DNA from: Halorussus litoreus
GTDB taxonomy: Archaea > Halobacteriota > Halobacteria > Halobacteriales > Haladaptataceae
DNA: 64,000 nucleotides
Direction: 5' to 3'
Assembly (NCBI RefSeq): GCF_003382685.1
Contig: NZ_QLVG01000001.1
Span: 1 to 64,000 of the forward strand
Below, in pieces: positions 26,055 to 35,099 of the stretch. The position numbers and the translations under genes were made by a program. Under the pieces are notes generated by a model. It was not told the origin of the DNA and did not search any database. It worked only from the letters and a program-made list of their open reading frames with translations. Numbering within the stretch: the first letter of the stretch is position 1; every line of letters starts with the position of its first letter.

Positions 26055-26975
26055 ATGAACGTACTCGTCGCGGGCGGAACTGGTTTCGTTGGCACGCACC
26101 TCGTGGACGAACTCGACGGCGACGGCCACGACGTGACCGTCCTCGCGCGGGACCCGACAGACGCCGACCTTCCCGAAGGCGTCGAGACTGCTCGCGGTGA
26201 CGTGACCGCCTACGACTCCATCGAGGGCGCGCTGGCGGGCCAGGACGCCGTCATCAACCTCGTGTCGCTCTCGCCGCTGTTCAAGCCCTCGGGCGGGAAA
26301 TCCCACACCGAGGTCCACCTCGGCGGGACCCAGAACCTCGTGAACGCGGCCGAGGCCAACGACGTGCGGAAGTTCGTCCAGATGAGCGCGCTCGGCGCGG
26401 ACGCGACCGGTCCGACCGAGTACCTGCGGTCGAAAGGACAGGCCGAACAGGTGGTCGCGGACTCGGAGTTGGCCCACACCATCTTCCGGCCCTCCGTTAT
26501 ATTCGGCGACGGCGGCGAGTTCGTCTCGTTCACGAAGCTCCTCACGACGCCGTACGTCACGGCGCTGCCCGGCGGCGGACGCACGCCGTTCCAGCCAATC
26601 TGGGTCGAGGAGCTCGCCCCGATGCTCGCGGCGTGCGTCGAGGCCGAACGAGACGGTGAAACCTACGAGATCGGCGGTCCCGAGGTGCTGGCCCTCGCTG
26701 ACGTGACGCGGCTCGCCTACCGCGCGGAGGGCAAGTCGGTGAAGATTCTGCCCGTTCCGATGGCGCTCGCCCGCCTCGGACTGGCGTTTGCCGCCCCGGT
26801 GCCGTTCGTCCCCTTCGGGAGCGATCAGTACCGGTCGCTCAAAGTCTCGAACACCGTCGCGGACAACGACGTTTCGGCCTTCGGAGTCGACGAGTCCGCC
26901 CTGACCACGCTCGCGGAGTACCTCGGCATCCCGGCGGCCACGGATCCCGCCGCGACCGGCAAGACGAGCGTCTGA
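26055..26975 (+). CDS. NAD(P)-binding SDR protein, complex I NDUFA9-like subfamily
   Basis: A 306-residue protein. The dinucleotide-binding motif GGTGFVG is at residues 7-13 in a Rossmann start MNVLVAGGTGFVGTHLVDEL. The middle segment SALGADATGPTEYLRSKGQAE has a Tyr-x3-Lys pattern (YLRSK), and RPSVIFGDGGEF follows, as in atypical SDRs of the NDUFA9 group. Such proteins may assist respiratory complex I or act as sugar/quinone-related dehydrogenases; the substrate is not visible. It starts with ATG at 26055, right after a spacer with repeat family 1. Confidence 0.85.
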   Translation: MNVLVAGGTGFVGTHLVDELDGDGHDVTVLARDPTDADLPEGVETARGDVTAYDSIEGALAGQDAVINLVSLSPLFKPSGGKSHTEVHLGGTQNLVNAAEANDVRKFVQMSALGADATGPTEYLRSKGQAEQVVADSELAHTIFRPSVIFGDGGEFVSFTKLLTTPYVTALPGGGRTPFQPIWVEELAPMLAACVEAERDGETYEIGGPEVLALADVTRLAYRAEGKSVKILPVPMALARLGLAFAAPVPFVPFGSDQYRSLKVSNTVADNDVSAFGVDESALTTLAEYLGIPAATDPAATGKTSV

Positions 26976-27059
26976 CGCGGGCGCAGTTACCGTCCGTCAG
27001 TGATACGTCGCCGCGCGGATAAACTTAAAGGGACATGTTCCCTAGCTGTTGGTGATTTT

Positions 27060-27087
27060 CCAACCGTTGGGAAACGACCCGTTTCCC
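27060..27087. promoter_or_regulatory. Overlapping inverted repeats upstream of cetZ1
   Basis: CCAACCGTTGG (27060-27070) is an odd palindrome. It overlaps GGGAAACG (27069-27076) / CGTTTCCC (27080-27087), perfect 8-bp arms with a 3-base spacer. About 20 bases further left AGGGA-CATGT-TCCCT (27028-27042) is a third dyad. They lie 115-175 bases before the cetZ1 ATG and between an upstream AT-rich box (ATAAACTTAAAG, 27020-27031) and a second one (GGATTATG, 27151-27158). They could be operators or the terminator hairpin of the preceding gene. Confidence 0.45.
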
Positions 27088-27203
27088 TCGGGCGATTTGG
27101 AGTAATCGGTCGTTTCCGTTCGACGCCGACCATCGCCGAACGGACCAAAAGGATTATGAGGCCTTCGTGGTTGTGTTTCTCCCAACGGAGTACGGTTCGG
27201 AAA

Positions 27204-28382
27204 ATGAAGCTCGCAATGATCGGTTTCGGGCAGGCCGGTGGGAAGATCGTCGACAAATTCCTGGAGCACGACCAGCGGTCGGGCAGCTCCATCGTACGGT
27301 CGGCAGTCGCGGTTAACTCCGCGAAAGCCGACCTGATGGGGCTCGACCGGATCCCCCAGGAGCAACGTGTCCTCATCGGTCAGTCCAGAGTCAAGGGGCA
27401 CGGCGTCGGCGCAGACAACGAGCTCGGCGCGGAAATCGCCGAGGAGGACATCGACGAGATCCAGGGCGCGGTCGACACAATCCCGGTTCACGAGGTCGAC
27501 GCGTTCCTGATCGTCGCCGGGATGGGTGGTGGTACCGGTTCCGGTGGGGCACCGGTCCTCGCCAAACACCTCAAACGCATCTACACCGAGCCGGTGTACG
27601 GGCTCGGCATCCTGCCCGGAGGCGACGAAGGTGGGATATACACCCTCAACGCCGCGCGGTCGTTCCAGACGTTCGTCCGCGAGGTGGACAACCTGATGGT
27701 GTTCGACAACGACGCGTGGCGACAGTCCGGCGAGTCCATCGAGAGCGGCTACGCCGAGATCAACGAGGAGATCGTCCGGCGGTTCGGCATCCTGTTCGGC
27801 GCGGGGGAGATCGACGGTGACGAGGAGGTCGCCGAGAGCGTGGTCGACTCGAGCGAGATTATCAACACGCTCGCCGGCGGCGGCGTCTCGACCATCGGCT
27901 ACGCGGCCGAGGAGGTCGAGAACAACAAGTCCGGCGGCGGCCTGCTCTCGCGATTCACCGGTAACGAGGACGACTCGATGGACAGCGCCAACACCACCAA
28001 CCGCATCACGAGCCTCGTCCGGAAGGCCGCGCTCGGCCGGCTCACCCTTCCCTGCGAGATCGAGGGGTCCGAGCGCGCCCTGCTCGTTCTGAGCGGTCCG
28101 CCCCAGCACCTCAACCGGAAAGGGATAGAGCGCGGGCGGAAGTGGCTCGAAGAGCAGACCGGTTCGATGGAGGTCCGGGGTGGCGACTACCCGGTCGCGG
28201 ACTCGAACTACGTCGCCAGCGTCGTCCTCCTGTCGGGGGTCAACAACGTACCCCGCATCAAGGAGCTCCAGGAGGTCGCCATCGAGGCCCAGGAGAACAT
28301 CGACGACATCCGGGAGGAGAGCGAAGAGAACTTGGAAGAGCTAGTGGAGGATGATGACGATGAACTCGAACCGTTATTCTAG
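27204..28382 (+). CDS. cetZ1: CetZ1, tubulin/FtsZ-superfamily cytoskeletal GTPase
   Basis: A 392-residue protein. ATG at 27204 gives MKLAMIGFGQAGGKIVDKFL, the conserved CetZ start; upstream in-frame codons are leader DNA. The tubulin signature loop GMGGGTGSGGAP lies at about residues 106-117, preceded by AVAVNSAKADL and followed by the GILPGGDEGGIYTLNAARSF block. Haloarchaeal CetZ1 forms GTP-dependent filaments and is needed for rod shape and motility (family knowledge from Haloferax). The C-terminus is a highly acidic tail (EENLEELVEDDDDELEPLF) as in that protein. The next gene overlaps its 3' end, implying coupling. Confidence 0.95.
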   Translation: MKLAMIGFGQAGGKIVDKFLEHDQRSGSSIVRSAVAVNSAKADLMGLDRIPQEQRVLIGQSRVKGHGVGADNELGAEIAEEDIDEIQGAVDTIPVHEVDAFLIVAGMGGGTGSGGAPVLAKHLKRIYTEPVYGLGILPGGDEGGIYTLNAARSFQTFVREVDNLMVFDNDAWRQSGESIESGYAEINEEIVRRFGILFGAGEIDGDEEVAESVVDSSEIINTLAGGGVSTIGYAAEEVENNKSGGGLLSRFTGNEDDSMDSANTTNRITSLVRKAALGRLTLPCEIEGSERALLVLSGPPQHLNRKGIERGRKWLEEQTGSMEVRGGDYPVADSNYVASVVLLSGVNNVPRIKELQEVAIEAQENIDDIREESEENLEELVEDDDDELEPLF

Positions 28383-29145
28383 GCTACTCACGCTCCTGCT
28401 CGCGGCCACCCTCCTCGTATCGGCGGTCAGCCCCGCCGCCGCGCTGTCGGTGTCGGCCAGCGACGCGCCCTCCGAGGCCGAGGTCGGCGAGAGCGTCGAG
28501 ACCACGTTCACCGTCGAGCGACCGTTCAGCGAGTACGACTCGTGGACGCTGAACGGCGAAACGAACCTCACCGACGTGACGTGGACCGTCAAGCTGTACG
28601 ACCAAGGCGGCGACAAGTTGAACCAGACGTCCTACGACGGACAGTCGTTCAACCACTCGCTCCAGCAGAGCGACGCCTTCGAGATCGAGGTCGTCGTCGA
28701 AGGGACGGTCGCCGAGGTGGAGTCGTTCAACTACGACCCGCCCCAGCAGACGCTGCTCGCGGAGCTGAATCAGGTCCGCGAAGGCGGCAGTAGCGACTCC
28801 CTCGACTCCTGGGCCTTCCGGCCGTACACCCAAGACAGCGACGAGGCCCGCGACGCTATCGCAAGCGCCGAAGGGACGATAGCCGACGCCGAGGATAGTG
28901 GCGCGAGCGTCTCGGAGGCCACCAATCTGCTGGACCGCGCTATCTCGGCGTTCGACCACGGCAACTTCGAGAACGCGAACAGTCTCGCCGGCGACGCCGA
29001 GGAGAGCGCCAACTCGGCCCAGCAGTCGAGCCAGCAGACCCAGATGCTGCTGTACGGCGGCCTCGGACTGGTCGCGCTGGTGCTGGTGGTCGGTGCCGTG
29101 TTCTGGTACCGCTCCCAGCAGGACGACTACGACAAACTGGGTTGA
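28360..29145 (+). CDS. Secreted, C-terminally membrane-anchored protein coupled to cetZ1
   Basis: A 261-residue protein using ATG 28360 (MNSNRYSRLLTLLLAATLLV); ATG 28351 is also in frame. Both start inside the last codons of cetZ1 (overlap 23-32 bases), so translation is probably coupled. Residues 1-30 are a signal peptide. Residues 35-125 form a beta-rich extracellular domain (VGESVETTFTVERPFSEYD, ...AFEIEVVVEGTVAEVESF). Residues 145-225 are helical with a Ser/Glu/Ala pattern, then one transmembrane segment (LLYGGLGLVALVLVVGAVFW) and a short cytoplasmic tail. The tail would face CetZ1. The function is unknown, and a link to cell shape is inference from the overlap. Confidence 0.75.
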   Translation: MNSNRYSRLLTLLLAATLLVSAVSPAAALSVSASDAPSEAEVGESVETTFTVERPFSEYDSWTLNGETNLTDVTWTVKLYDQGGDKLNQTSYDGQSFNHSLQQSDAFEIEVVVEGTVAEVESFNYDPPQQTLLAELNQVREGGSSDSLDSWAFRPYTQDSDEARDAIASAEGTIADAEDSGASVSEATNLLDRAISAFDHGNFENANSLAGDAEESANSAQQSSQQTQMLLYGGLGLVALVLVVGAVFWYRSQQDDYDKLG

Positions 29146-29441
29146 CGAGGCTTCGTTTCCGAACCGTCTTTTCGCGTCGCGATGGACTCGAACGCGACGG
29201 TGGAGTCCCATTTTTTCGCCAGAGCCGAGCCGAGGAGCTTGCAGGCGGCGCGTGGAATCGTCACCGCGAGGGGCGCGCCGCGCTCCCGCCTCGACCCCTC
29301 GCGACTGCGGTCAGGGCACACCACCGTTTCGTCCCGCTCTCGGATTTAAAATCTTGGACGGCCGCTCCGCTCTTCGCGCGTTCGCTCTCGCGACTGCATT
29401 CCACAGGTCCTTAACCCGTGGCGAGCGAGGATGGAGGTGAG
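29146..29441. other. Intergenic spacer with a 9-bp inverted repeat
   Basis: CGCGAGGGG (29265-29273) and CCCCTCGCG (29295-29303) are perfect complements separated by 21 bases. An AT-rich string GGATTTAAAATC (29342-29353) follows. No coding sequence is supported; it may hold the terminator of the cetZ1 pair and the promoter of cofC. Confidence 0.45.
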
Positions 29442-30173
29442 ATGCGAGTCGTCGTGCCGTACGCCGCGCGTGAGCCCAAGACCCGGTTAGCCGACGTGCT
29501 GTCGCCCGACGAGCGCTCGGCGTTCGCCGCGGCGATGCTGACCGACGTGCTCACCGCGGTGCGAGCGGCCGGTCGAACCCCGGAAGTGTTGGCGACCGCG
29601 CCGGTCGACGTGGACGCGCCGGTGACGGTGGACGACCGACCGCTCACGGAGGCCGTAAACGCCGTGCTGGCCGAGGCGACGGGCGAGCAGGGGATGGACG
29701 AACCGGTCGCGATAGTGATGGCCGACCTCGCGCTGGCGACCCCCGACGCGCTGGCGCGGCTGTTCGAAACCGACGGCGAGGTCACCATCGCGCCGGGTCG
29801 GGGCGGCGGCACGAACGCGCTGGTGGTCCGCAGTAGCGAGTTCCGGGTCGACTACCACGGAACCTCGTTCCTGGATCATCTGGAGCGAGCGAGTGAGGTT
29901 GGGGCCGAGGTCGAGGTGGTGGACTCCCATCGGCTGGCGACCGACGTGGACGAGCGCGCTGACTTGGCGGAGGTGTTGATCCACTCCTCGAGCGAGGCGC
30001 GACGCGCCTCGGAAACGCGAGTAGCGAGGGACGGAGTCCCTCGTACCGTGCGAGCGGGTGAGGCCCGGGAGCAGACGGTGGAACCGCGAGCAGGCGAGTC
30101 GTTCGAGTGGCTGAAGGCAGCGGGGTTCGCGCTGTCGAGCGACGACAGTCGAGTGGGCGTGGTCCGGGAGTAG
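29442..30173 (+). CDS. cofC: 2-phospho-L-lactate guanylyltransferase (coenzyme F420 synthesis)
   Basis: A 243-residue protein. ATG 29442 gives MRVVVPYAAREPKTRLADVL, the nucleotidyltransferase start with the conserved PKTRL contact; eight upstream codons are not needed. It activates 2-phospholactate with GTP to LPPG, which CofD later joins to F0. A conserved acidic metal site (AIVMADLALATPDALARLF, about 95-113) and APGRGGGTNALVVR (about 126-139) match CofC. The C-terminal 60 residues are a diverged charged extension. cofG follows after 36 bases. Confidence 0.9.
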   Translation: MRVVVPYAAREPKTRLADVLSPDERSAFAAAMLTDVLTAVRAAGRTPEVLATAPVDVDAPVTVDDRPLTEAVNAVLAEATGEQGMDEPVAIVMADLALATPDALARLFETDGEVTIAPGRGGGTNALVVRSSEFRVDYHGTSFLDHLERASEVGAEVEVVDSHRLATDVDERADLAEVLIHSSSEARRASETRVARDGVPRTVRAGEAREQTVEPRAGESFEWLKAAGFALSSDDSRVGVVRE

Positions 30174-30209
30174 CAATCGTTTTCCGGTCCGCACGGGAAT
30201 GGAGAGCCG

Positions 30210-31355
30210 ATGGCAGGTGCCGACATTCCGGGAGCCGACGAGTACGACGTGAGCGTCGCCATCGACGAGTCCGATGTCCAGCGACTCCTCGACGTCGGCC
30301 CGGAAGACGTCGCGCCCGCAGACGAACTCACCTTCGCGAAGAACGTGTTCGTCCCCCTCACCACCGCGTGTCGGTACACCTGCACCTACTGCACCTACTT
30401 CGACCCGCCGGGCGAGGCGTCGCTGCTCTCGCCCGAGGAGGTCCGGGACATCGTGGAGACGGGCGCGGACGCCGGCTGCACCGAGGCGCTGTTCACCTTC
30501 GGCGACGACCCCGACGACCGCTACGACCGCATCCACGGCCAACTCGACGAGTGGGGCCACGACTCCATCCACGACTACCTCCGAGAGGTCTGCGAGATCG
30601 CGCTCGACGCGGGGTTGCTTCCCCACAGCAACCCCGGCGACCAGACGCGCGAGCAGATGGCGACGGTCGTGGACGTGAACGCCTCGATGGGCGTCATGCT
30701 CGAAACAACCGCCGACGTGGCCGCACACGCCGGCCCGCGCGAGAAGTCGCCGGGCCAGCGTCTGAACACGCTCCGCAACGCGGGCGAACTCGGCGTCCCG
30801 TTCACCACGGGCCTGCTGGTCGGCATCGGCGAGGACTGGCGCGACCGGGCCGAGAGCCTGCTCGCCATCCGGGACCTCCACGAGCGCTACGGCCACATTC
30901 AGGAGGTGATCGTCCAGAACGTGGTGCCGAACGAGCGCTCGACGTTCGACCAGCCCTCCGTCGAGACGATGCGCCGGGTGGTCGCGATGGCTCGCTACTG
31001 TCTCCCAGAGGCGGTCTCGGTGCAGGTGCCGCCGAATCTCTCGCCGACCCGCGAACTGCTCGACTGCGGCGTCGACGACCTCGGGGGCGTGTCGCCGATC
31101 ACGGACGACCACATCAACCCCGACTACGAGTGGCCCGCGCTGCGCGAACTGGAGGACATCGCCGAGTCGGCCGGCGTCCCCTTGCGCGAGCGCCTGCCGG
31201 TGTACGAGCGATTTCTGTCCGAGGACGATTCTAGGACGAGCGATGATTCTGACCCGAACGAGGAGTGGATCTCCGACCCGATTCGCGACGCGCTCGGTGC
31301 CGACGACGAGGCCGGCGAGCGCTACCGCGACGTTCTCGACGGTACTGCATCTTGA
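30210..31355 (+). CDS. cofG: 7,8-didemethyl-8-hydroxy-5-deazariboflavin (F0) synthase subunit 1
   Basis: A 381-residue radical-SAM enzyme. The 4Fe-4S site is CRYTCTYC (C-x3-C-x2-C, about residues 54-61). GEASLLSPEEV, TFGDDPDDRY and HSNPGDQTREQM are typical CofG blocks. With CofH it forms the deazaflavin F0 from the riboflavin precursor and tyrosine. The C-terminus has an acidic extension. Its stop codon (31353-31355) is immediately next to the stop of the convergent DUF457 gene, with no spacer. cofH is on the other strand beyond that gene. Confidence 0.95.
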   Translation: MAGADIPGADEYDVSVAIDESDVQRLLDVGPEDVAPADELTFAKNVFVPLTTACRYTCTYCTYFDPPGEASLLSPEEVRDIVETGADAGCTEALFTFGDDPDDRYDRIHGQLDEWGHDSIHDYLREVCEIALDAGLLPHSNPGDQTREQMATVVDVNASMGVMLETTADVAAHAGPREKSPGQRLNTLRNAGELGVPFTTGLLVGIGEDWRDRAESLLAIRDLHERYGHIQEVIVQNVVPNERSTFDQPSVETMRRVVAMARYCLPEAVSVQVPPNLSPTRELLDCGVDDLGGVSPITDDHINPDYEWPALRELEDIAESAGVPLRERLPVYERFLSEDDSRTSDDSDPNEEWISDPIRDALGADDEAGERYRDVLDGTAS

Positions 31356-31913
31356 TTAGCGCAGGTACCGCATCTCGACGTCCGGCAGTCGCTTCCTGAC
31401 CGCCACGTACACCACCGACACCGAGAGCGCGGCGACCGTTAGCCGGCGTACCCAGCCGTCGAACAGCACGAGTCCCGGCAGCGAGAAGACGGCCGCCAGC
31501 AGGAGGTCCTCGGGAGCGCCGTCGTAACGGATCCACCGGCGAGCCCGGACCCAGCGACCCGCCGGGTGGACGTACACCCCGCGGTCGTCGGTGGCCTCCC
31601 ACGGTCGGAGTTCGAGGCCGCCGCCCGCCGCGTCCGCGACGCAGTGGACCGCCGCGGACAGCAGGAAGAAGGCGCCGGCGACCGTCGATTGTTGGGGAGC
31701 GAACAGGACCACGAGCGCGGCGACGAGCGCGGCCGCCGAGTAGTAGACCGGGAAGTGGAGCGTCCGGCGGTGCTGGCCGCCGAGCAGGTCGAGGTCGGGA
31801 AACGAGCCGCCGAAAAAGCCCGCGAGCGCGGCGGCGAGCGCGAACTCGGGCGCGACGACGACGAGCGGGGCCGCGAGTGCGACCCCCATCGCGGCGTGGG
31901 TGGTGTTCATCAT
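31356..31913 (-). CDS. DUF457/YdjM-type membrane metal-dependent hydrolase homologue
   Basis: A 185-residue membrane protein. It starts MMNTTHAAMGVALAAPLVVV with an early His, then FFGGSFPDLDLLGGQHRRTLHF (two Asp and two His) around residues 33-54, and AAVHCVADAAGG near 86-97. These are the metal-ligand motifs of DUF457/YdjM proteins. Four or five hydrophobic segments are present. The substrate is unknown. It sits tail-to-tail with cofG and 42 bases after cofH on the same strand, so it may be co-transcribed with cofH. Confidence 0.75.
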   Translation of the reverse strand: MMNTTHAAMGVALAAPLVVVAPEFALAAALAGFFGGSFPDLDLLGGQHRRTLHFPVYYSAAALVAALVVLFAPQQSTVAGAFFLLSAAVHCVADAAGGGLELRPWEATDDRGVYVHPAGRWVRARRWIRYDGAPEDLLLAAVFSLPGLVLFDGWVRRLTVAALSVSVVYVAVRKRLPDVEMRYLR

Positions 31914-31955
31914 CCGCGTTGGTCCTCCGGTCGCGGCGTGGATTCGACGGGCATC

Positions 31956-33401
31956 TCAGTCGTCCGCCGGCGAGGGGTCCTCGGCGGTCGCTGGTGTGGC
32001 CTCGGCGTCGACCATCGGGGTCCCGTCGGCGGCCGGGGCGAGTTCGGGGCCGAACGGCGGGTCGTCGGGGTCGATCTCGCGCAGCTGTCGGTAGTCGGTC
32101 GAGCGCTCGACGGGCGTTCGGCCGATTGCGGTGATCATCTCGACGTACTCGGCGACGCTCCGGAACTCGCCGAACTCCCCGCCTGCGCGCTTGGTGATCT
32201 CCTCGCTCAGGATGGTGCCCATGAAGTCGTTCGCCCCGCAGGACAGCATCTTGAGCCCCTGCTCGTCGCCGTACTTGACCCACGACGACTGGACGTTCTC
32301 GACGTTGTCGAGGAACAGTCTGGAGACCGCGATCATGAGTTCGTCCTCGTGGACCGTCGCGCCGCCCTCGATCATCCCCCGCTCGTAGAGCGGCGTGTTC
32401 GGATGGACGAACGAAAGGGGCACGAACTCCGTGATCGCCCCCGTCTCGTCCTGGAGGTCCCGGACTCGCTTCAGGTGCATCGCGCGGTGGGCCTCGTTGT
32501 CGACGTGGCCGTACATGATGGTCGCAGTCGTGTCGAGGCCGACCGACGCGGCGGCCTCCATCGCGTCGAGCCACTCGTCGGTGCCGATCTTGCCCGGGCA
32601 GATGACCGACCGGACCTCGTCGACGAGAATCTCGGCGGCGGTGCCGGGCACGCTGTCGAGGCCCGCGTCGGCGAGGCGGCCGTACACCTCCTCGTACGAC
32701 CAGTCGGTGCCCCGGCGGGCGTGGTAGGCCTCCTCGGGCGTCATCGAGTGGAGGTGGACGCCCTCGACGTTCATCGCTTCCATCTGCTCGACGTAGGTGC
32801 CGGGGTCGGTCACGTAGGCGTCGGCGGACTTGTAGTTGAGGTCGCCTCGGTCGCTCGATTCGAGGATGGCTTTGTGCTCGTCGTCGAGCGCCAGCGCGGG
32901 ATGGAGGCCGCTGACCGACGTGACCTCGTAGATGCCCATCTCGCGGGCCGACTCGACGACTTCCCGGGACTCGGCCGGCGTCTTGGTGAACCCGGCGTGG
33001 TCGGTTTCTGCATCGGCGTCTCGCGGTTCCGCCGCTCGACCGTCCGCGTCGCTTTGCGACGCGCTCTCGAAGTTCTCCGCGGTGTCCTTGAAGTTGCAGA
33101 ACAGACAGCCCGTGTTGCAGGCCGTGGTGACGTTGTTGTTGAGGTTGGCGACGAAGGTGACGGCGTCGCCGACCACCGCCTCACGACGGCGGTCCGCGGC
33201 CTCCAGCACCCGCTCCTTGCGGGCGAGGTCGATGCCCTCGCTGTCGGTGCCCGTGGTCAGCAGTTCGATGGCGTCGTCGACGCCGAGTCGGTCGCCGTCT
33301 CTGGCCTTCGCCAGCGCCGTCTCGAACGACCGGTCGGTGTCGGGCACGTGCTCGAAGTCGAACGCTTCCCGCGGAACGTTCGTCGGAACCGCGTCTTCCA
33401 T
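31956..33401 (-). CDS. cofH: F0 synthase subunit 2
   Basis: A 481-residue radical-SAM enzyme. ATG at 33401 ([19 protein letters not shown]) is preferred over the GTG just before it. The cluster motif is CNTGCLFC (C-x3-C-x2-C, about residues 94-101). An Asp/Ala-rich insertion of about 30 residues ([20 protein letters not shown]) follows it directly, a haloarchaeal embellishment near the active site. [17 protein letters not shown] and [14 protein letters not shown] match CofH. It makes the tyrosine-derived part of F0 and works with CofG. Transcription is opposite to cofC-cofG. Confidence 0.93.
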   Translation of the reverse strand: MEDAVPTNVPREAFDFEHVPDTDRSFETALAKARDGDRLGVDDAIELLTTGTDSEGIDLARKERVLEAADRRREAVVGDAVTFVANLNNNVTTACNTGCLFCNFKDTAENFESASQSDADGRAAEPRDADAETDHAGFTKTPAESREVVESAREMGIYEVTSVSGLHPALALDDEHKAILESSDRGDLNYKSADAYVTDPGTYVEQMEAMNVEGVHLHSMTPEEAYHARRGTDWSYEEVYGRLADAGLDSVPGTAAEILVDEVRSVICPGKIGTDEWLDAMEAAASVGLDTTATIMYGHVDNEAHRAMHLKRVRDLQDETGAITEFVPLSFVHPNTPLYERGMIEGGATVHEDELMIAVSRLFLDNVENVQSSWVKYGDEQGLKMLSCGANDFMGTILSEEITKRAGGEFGEFRSVAEYVEMITAIGRTPVERSTDYRQLREIDPDDPPFGPELAPAADGTPMVDAEATPATAEDPSPADD

Positions 33402-33599
33402 CACCGGGGACGAGGAGTGCGAGGGGTAAAAACCGCCGGGTTACGGCAGTGTGGTCTGGATCGCTAGAGGCTCCGGGGCAATCTATGGCCGACTCTACGG
33501 CCAGTTCATGCGCGAACGTGCATACGTCCGGCCGTGCTCGGGGCGGCAGTCCACACGGGAATGGAAACGCCTTAGTCCGGCGGCGGCGACCCCTCGCAC

Positions 33600-33656
33600 A
33601 TGACCGACAAGCGGGTGCGGCCCAGAGCCGCCACCGCACGGAGGCGGTCGCAGTGA
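33600..33656 (+). CDS. 18-codon Arg-rich upstream ORF overlapping the purC start
   Basis: ATG at 33600 opens [18 protein letters not shown] and stops with TGA at 33654-33656. This TGA shares bases with the purC GTG start (GTGA, 33653-33656). A weak TATA-like CCTTAGTC (33569-33576) lies about 27 bases before this ATG, so it would be the leaderless first ORF of the purC transcript. The peptide is highly basic, opposite to the normal acidic proteome. It could act as a translational-coupling or attenuation leader; it could also be a chance ORF. Confidence 0.4.
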   Translation: MTDKRVRPRAATARRRSQ

Positions 33657-34735
33657 CCAGCGTGAAGGAGTTCCGGGTCGAGTCGGAGCCCACGGCGGAC
33701 TCGCTCGGCTCCGGAGCGTTCGAGTTCACCGACGACTACTCGGTGTTCGACTGGGGCAAGATGCCCGACGAGATCACCGACAAGGGGGCGAGCCTCTGCT
33801 CGATGGGGGCGTACAACTTCGAGCTACTGGAAGCCGAGGGCGTGCCGACCCACTATCGGGGCGTGGTGAGCGAGGCGGGAAGCGCCTCGGAGGGTCGAGC
33901 GGGGGGCTCCGACTCGCGAGACGAAGACACCGAGTCCGGCGACGTCGTCCCGCTCGCGGAGGCCGACGAGCCGCCGACCGGGATGGCAATCGACCTCACG
34001 CAGGTGCCCGACCTGCCACGCGACGGCCGCGACTACGACTACGACGCCTACTTCGCCGACGCCGGAGACAACTACCTCGTCCCGCTGGAGGTCGTCTTCC
34101 GCAACAGCGTCCCGCCGGGGTCGAGCCTGCGCAAGCGCACCGACCCCGCCGACCACGGCCTCGACTTCCCGGAGTGGCCCGAGGGCGTCGTCCAACTGGA
34201 GGAGCCCATCGTGGAGTTCTCGACCAAGTACGAGGAGAGCGACCGCTACCTCTCGCCGAGCGCGGCCGACCGCATCGCCGGGAAGGCGGCGGTCGAGGAC
34301 CTCGAATCGCTCGCCCGCGAGGTCAACCGCGTCGTGACCGAGCGCGCGGCCGAGGCTGACCTCGTCCACGAGGACGGCAAGATCGAGTGTCTCTACCTGA
34401 ACGGCGAGGTCCGGGTCGCCGACGTGGTCGGCACCTTCGACGAGAACCGCTTCAGCTACCACGGCCAGCAGGTCAGCAAGGAGTTCCTCCGCCAGTACCA
34501 CAAGCGCACCCAGCCCGACTGGGTCGACGCCGTCGAGGACGCCAAAGCGGAGGCGAAGGCCCGCCACCGCGCCGACTGGAAGACCCTGTGCGACCGCGAA
34601 CCCGAACCGCTTGCCGACGAGGTGATCGAGGCGGCCCGCGACCTCTACGCCGCCGGGACGAACGCGTACATCGACCGCGACCTGTTCGATGCGCCGCCGC
34701 TCGACGAGGCCGTCGCGGCGGTTCGGAACCTCTGA
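33653..34735 (+). CDS. purC: Phosphoribosylaminoimidazole-succinocarboxamide synthase (SAICAR synthetase)
   Basis: A 360-residue protein from GTG 33653, giving the conserved [19 protein letters not shown] start. It joins CAIR and aspartate with ATP in de novo purine synthesis. Conserved blocks: [15 protein letters not shown] (about residues 28-42), the [20 protein letters not shown] stretch, [20 protein letters not shown] and a late [14 protein letters not shown]. It carries an acidic insertion ([19 protein letters not shown], about 84-102). No better ATG is available, and the 18-codon ORF overlaps the start. Confidence 0.95.
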   Translation: MTSVKEFRVESEPTADSLGSGAFEFTDDYSVFDWGKMPDEITDKGASLCSMGAYNFELLEAEGVPTHYRGVVSEAGSASEGRAGGSDSRDEDTESGDVVPLAEADEPPTGMAIDLTQVPDLPRDGRDYDYDAYFADAGDNYLVPLEVVFRNSVPPGSSLRKRTDPADHGLDFPEWPEGVVQLEEPIVEFSTKYEESDRYLSPSAADRIAGKAAVEDLESLAREVNRVVTERAAEADLVHEDGKIECLYLNGEVRVADVVGTFDENRFSYHGQQVSKEFLRQYHKRTQPDWVDAVEDAKAEAKARHRADWKTLCDREPEPLADEVIEAARDLYAAGTNAYIDRDLFDAPPLDEAVAAVRNL

Positions 34736-34802
34736 GTGGGAAGTAATCGACTTGACGGCGAGCCTGCCACTGATTTTTGGTATCTCTCGAACCCTAGACG
34801 TA

Positions 34803-34965
34803 CCACCCCGGCGCGCGTTTGGGCGCGGCGCACGGCTGCGCCGCGCCCTAGCGTGCGAGGGACGAGCATCGCAGGCCGAAGGCCGAGAAGCGCAGGAGGC
34901 TGGGGAGGTCTGAGGCCCGCGGTCGCGGTGCTATGCGGTTTCTCCGATGCTCAAGCGATAGCTAG
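34803..34965 (+). repeat. Dispersed intergenic repeat family 2, copy 2
   Basis: It runs from CACCCCGGCGCGCGTTTG to AAGCGATAGCTAGCG. It contains a perfect hairpin GGGCGCGGCGCA (34821-34832) / TGCGCCGCGCCC (34837-34848), then CTAGCGTGCGAGGGACGA, a variable middle, GGAGGCTGGGGA and TGAGGCCCGCGGT. The inverted copy at 40831-40989 keeps all these blocks in the same order, with a different hairpin arm and a different middle. It lies between purC and the methyltransferase gene. Confidence 0.8.
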
Positions 34966-35099
34966 CGTCGGGCCGTCGTTTCCCGCGTTCGGAGTGCAGC
35001 AACAATTCCCACAGCAGCCAGTGACTTTTGATAACGCAACTCAGAGACGCGAAACGCTTACCAGCCGACCTCACGAGAATTCCGACACCGAAAAGACTC

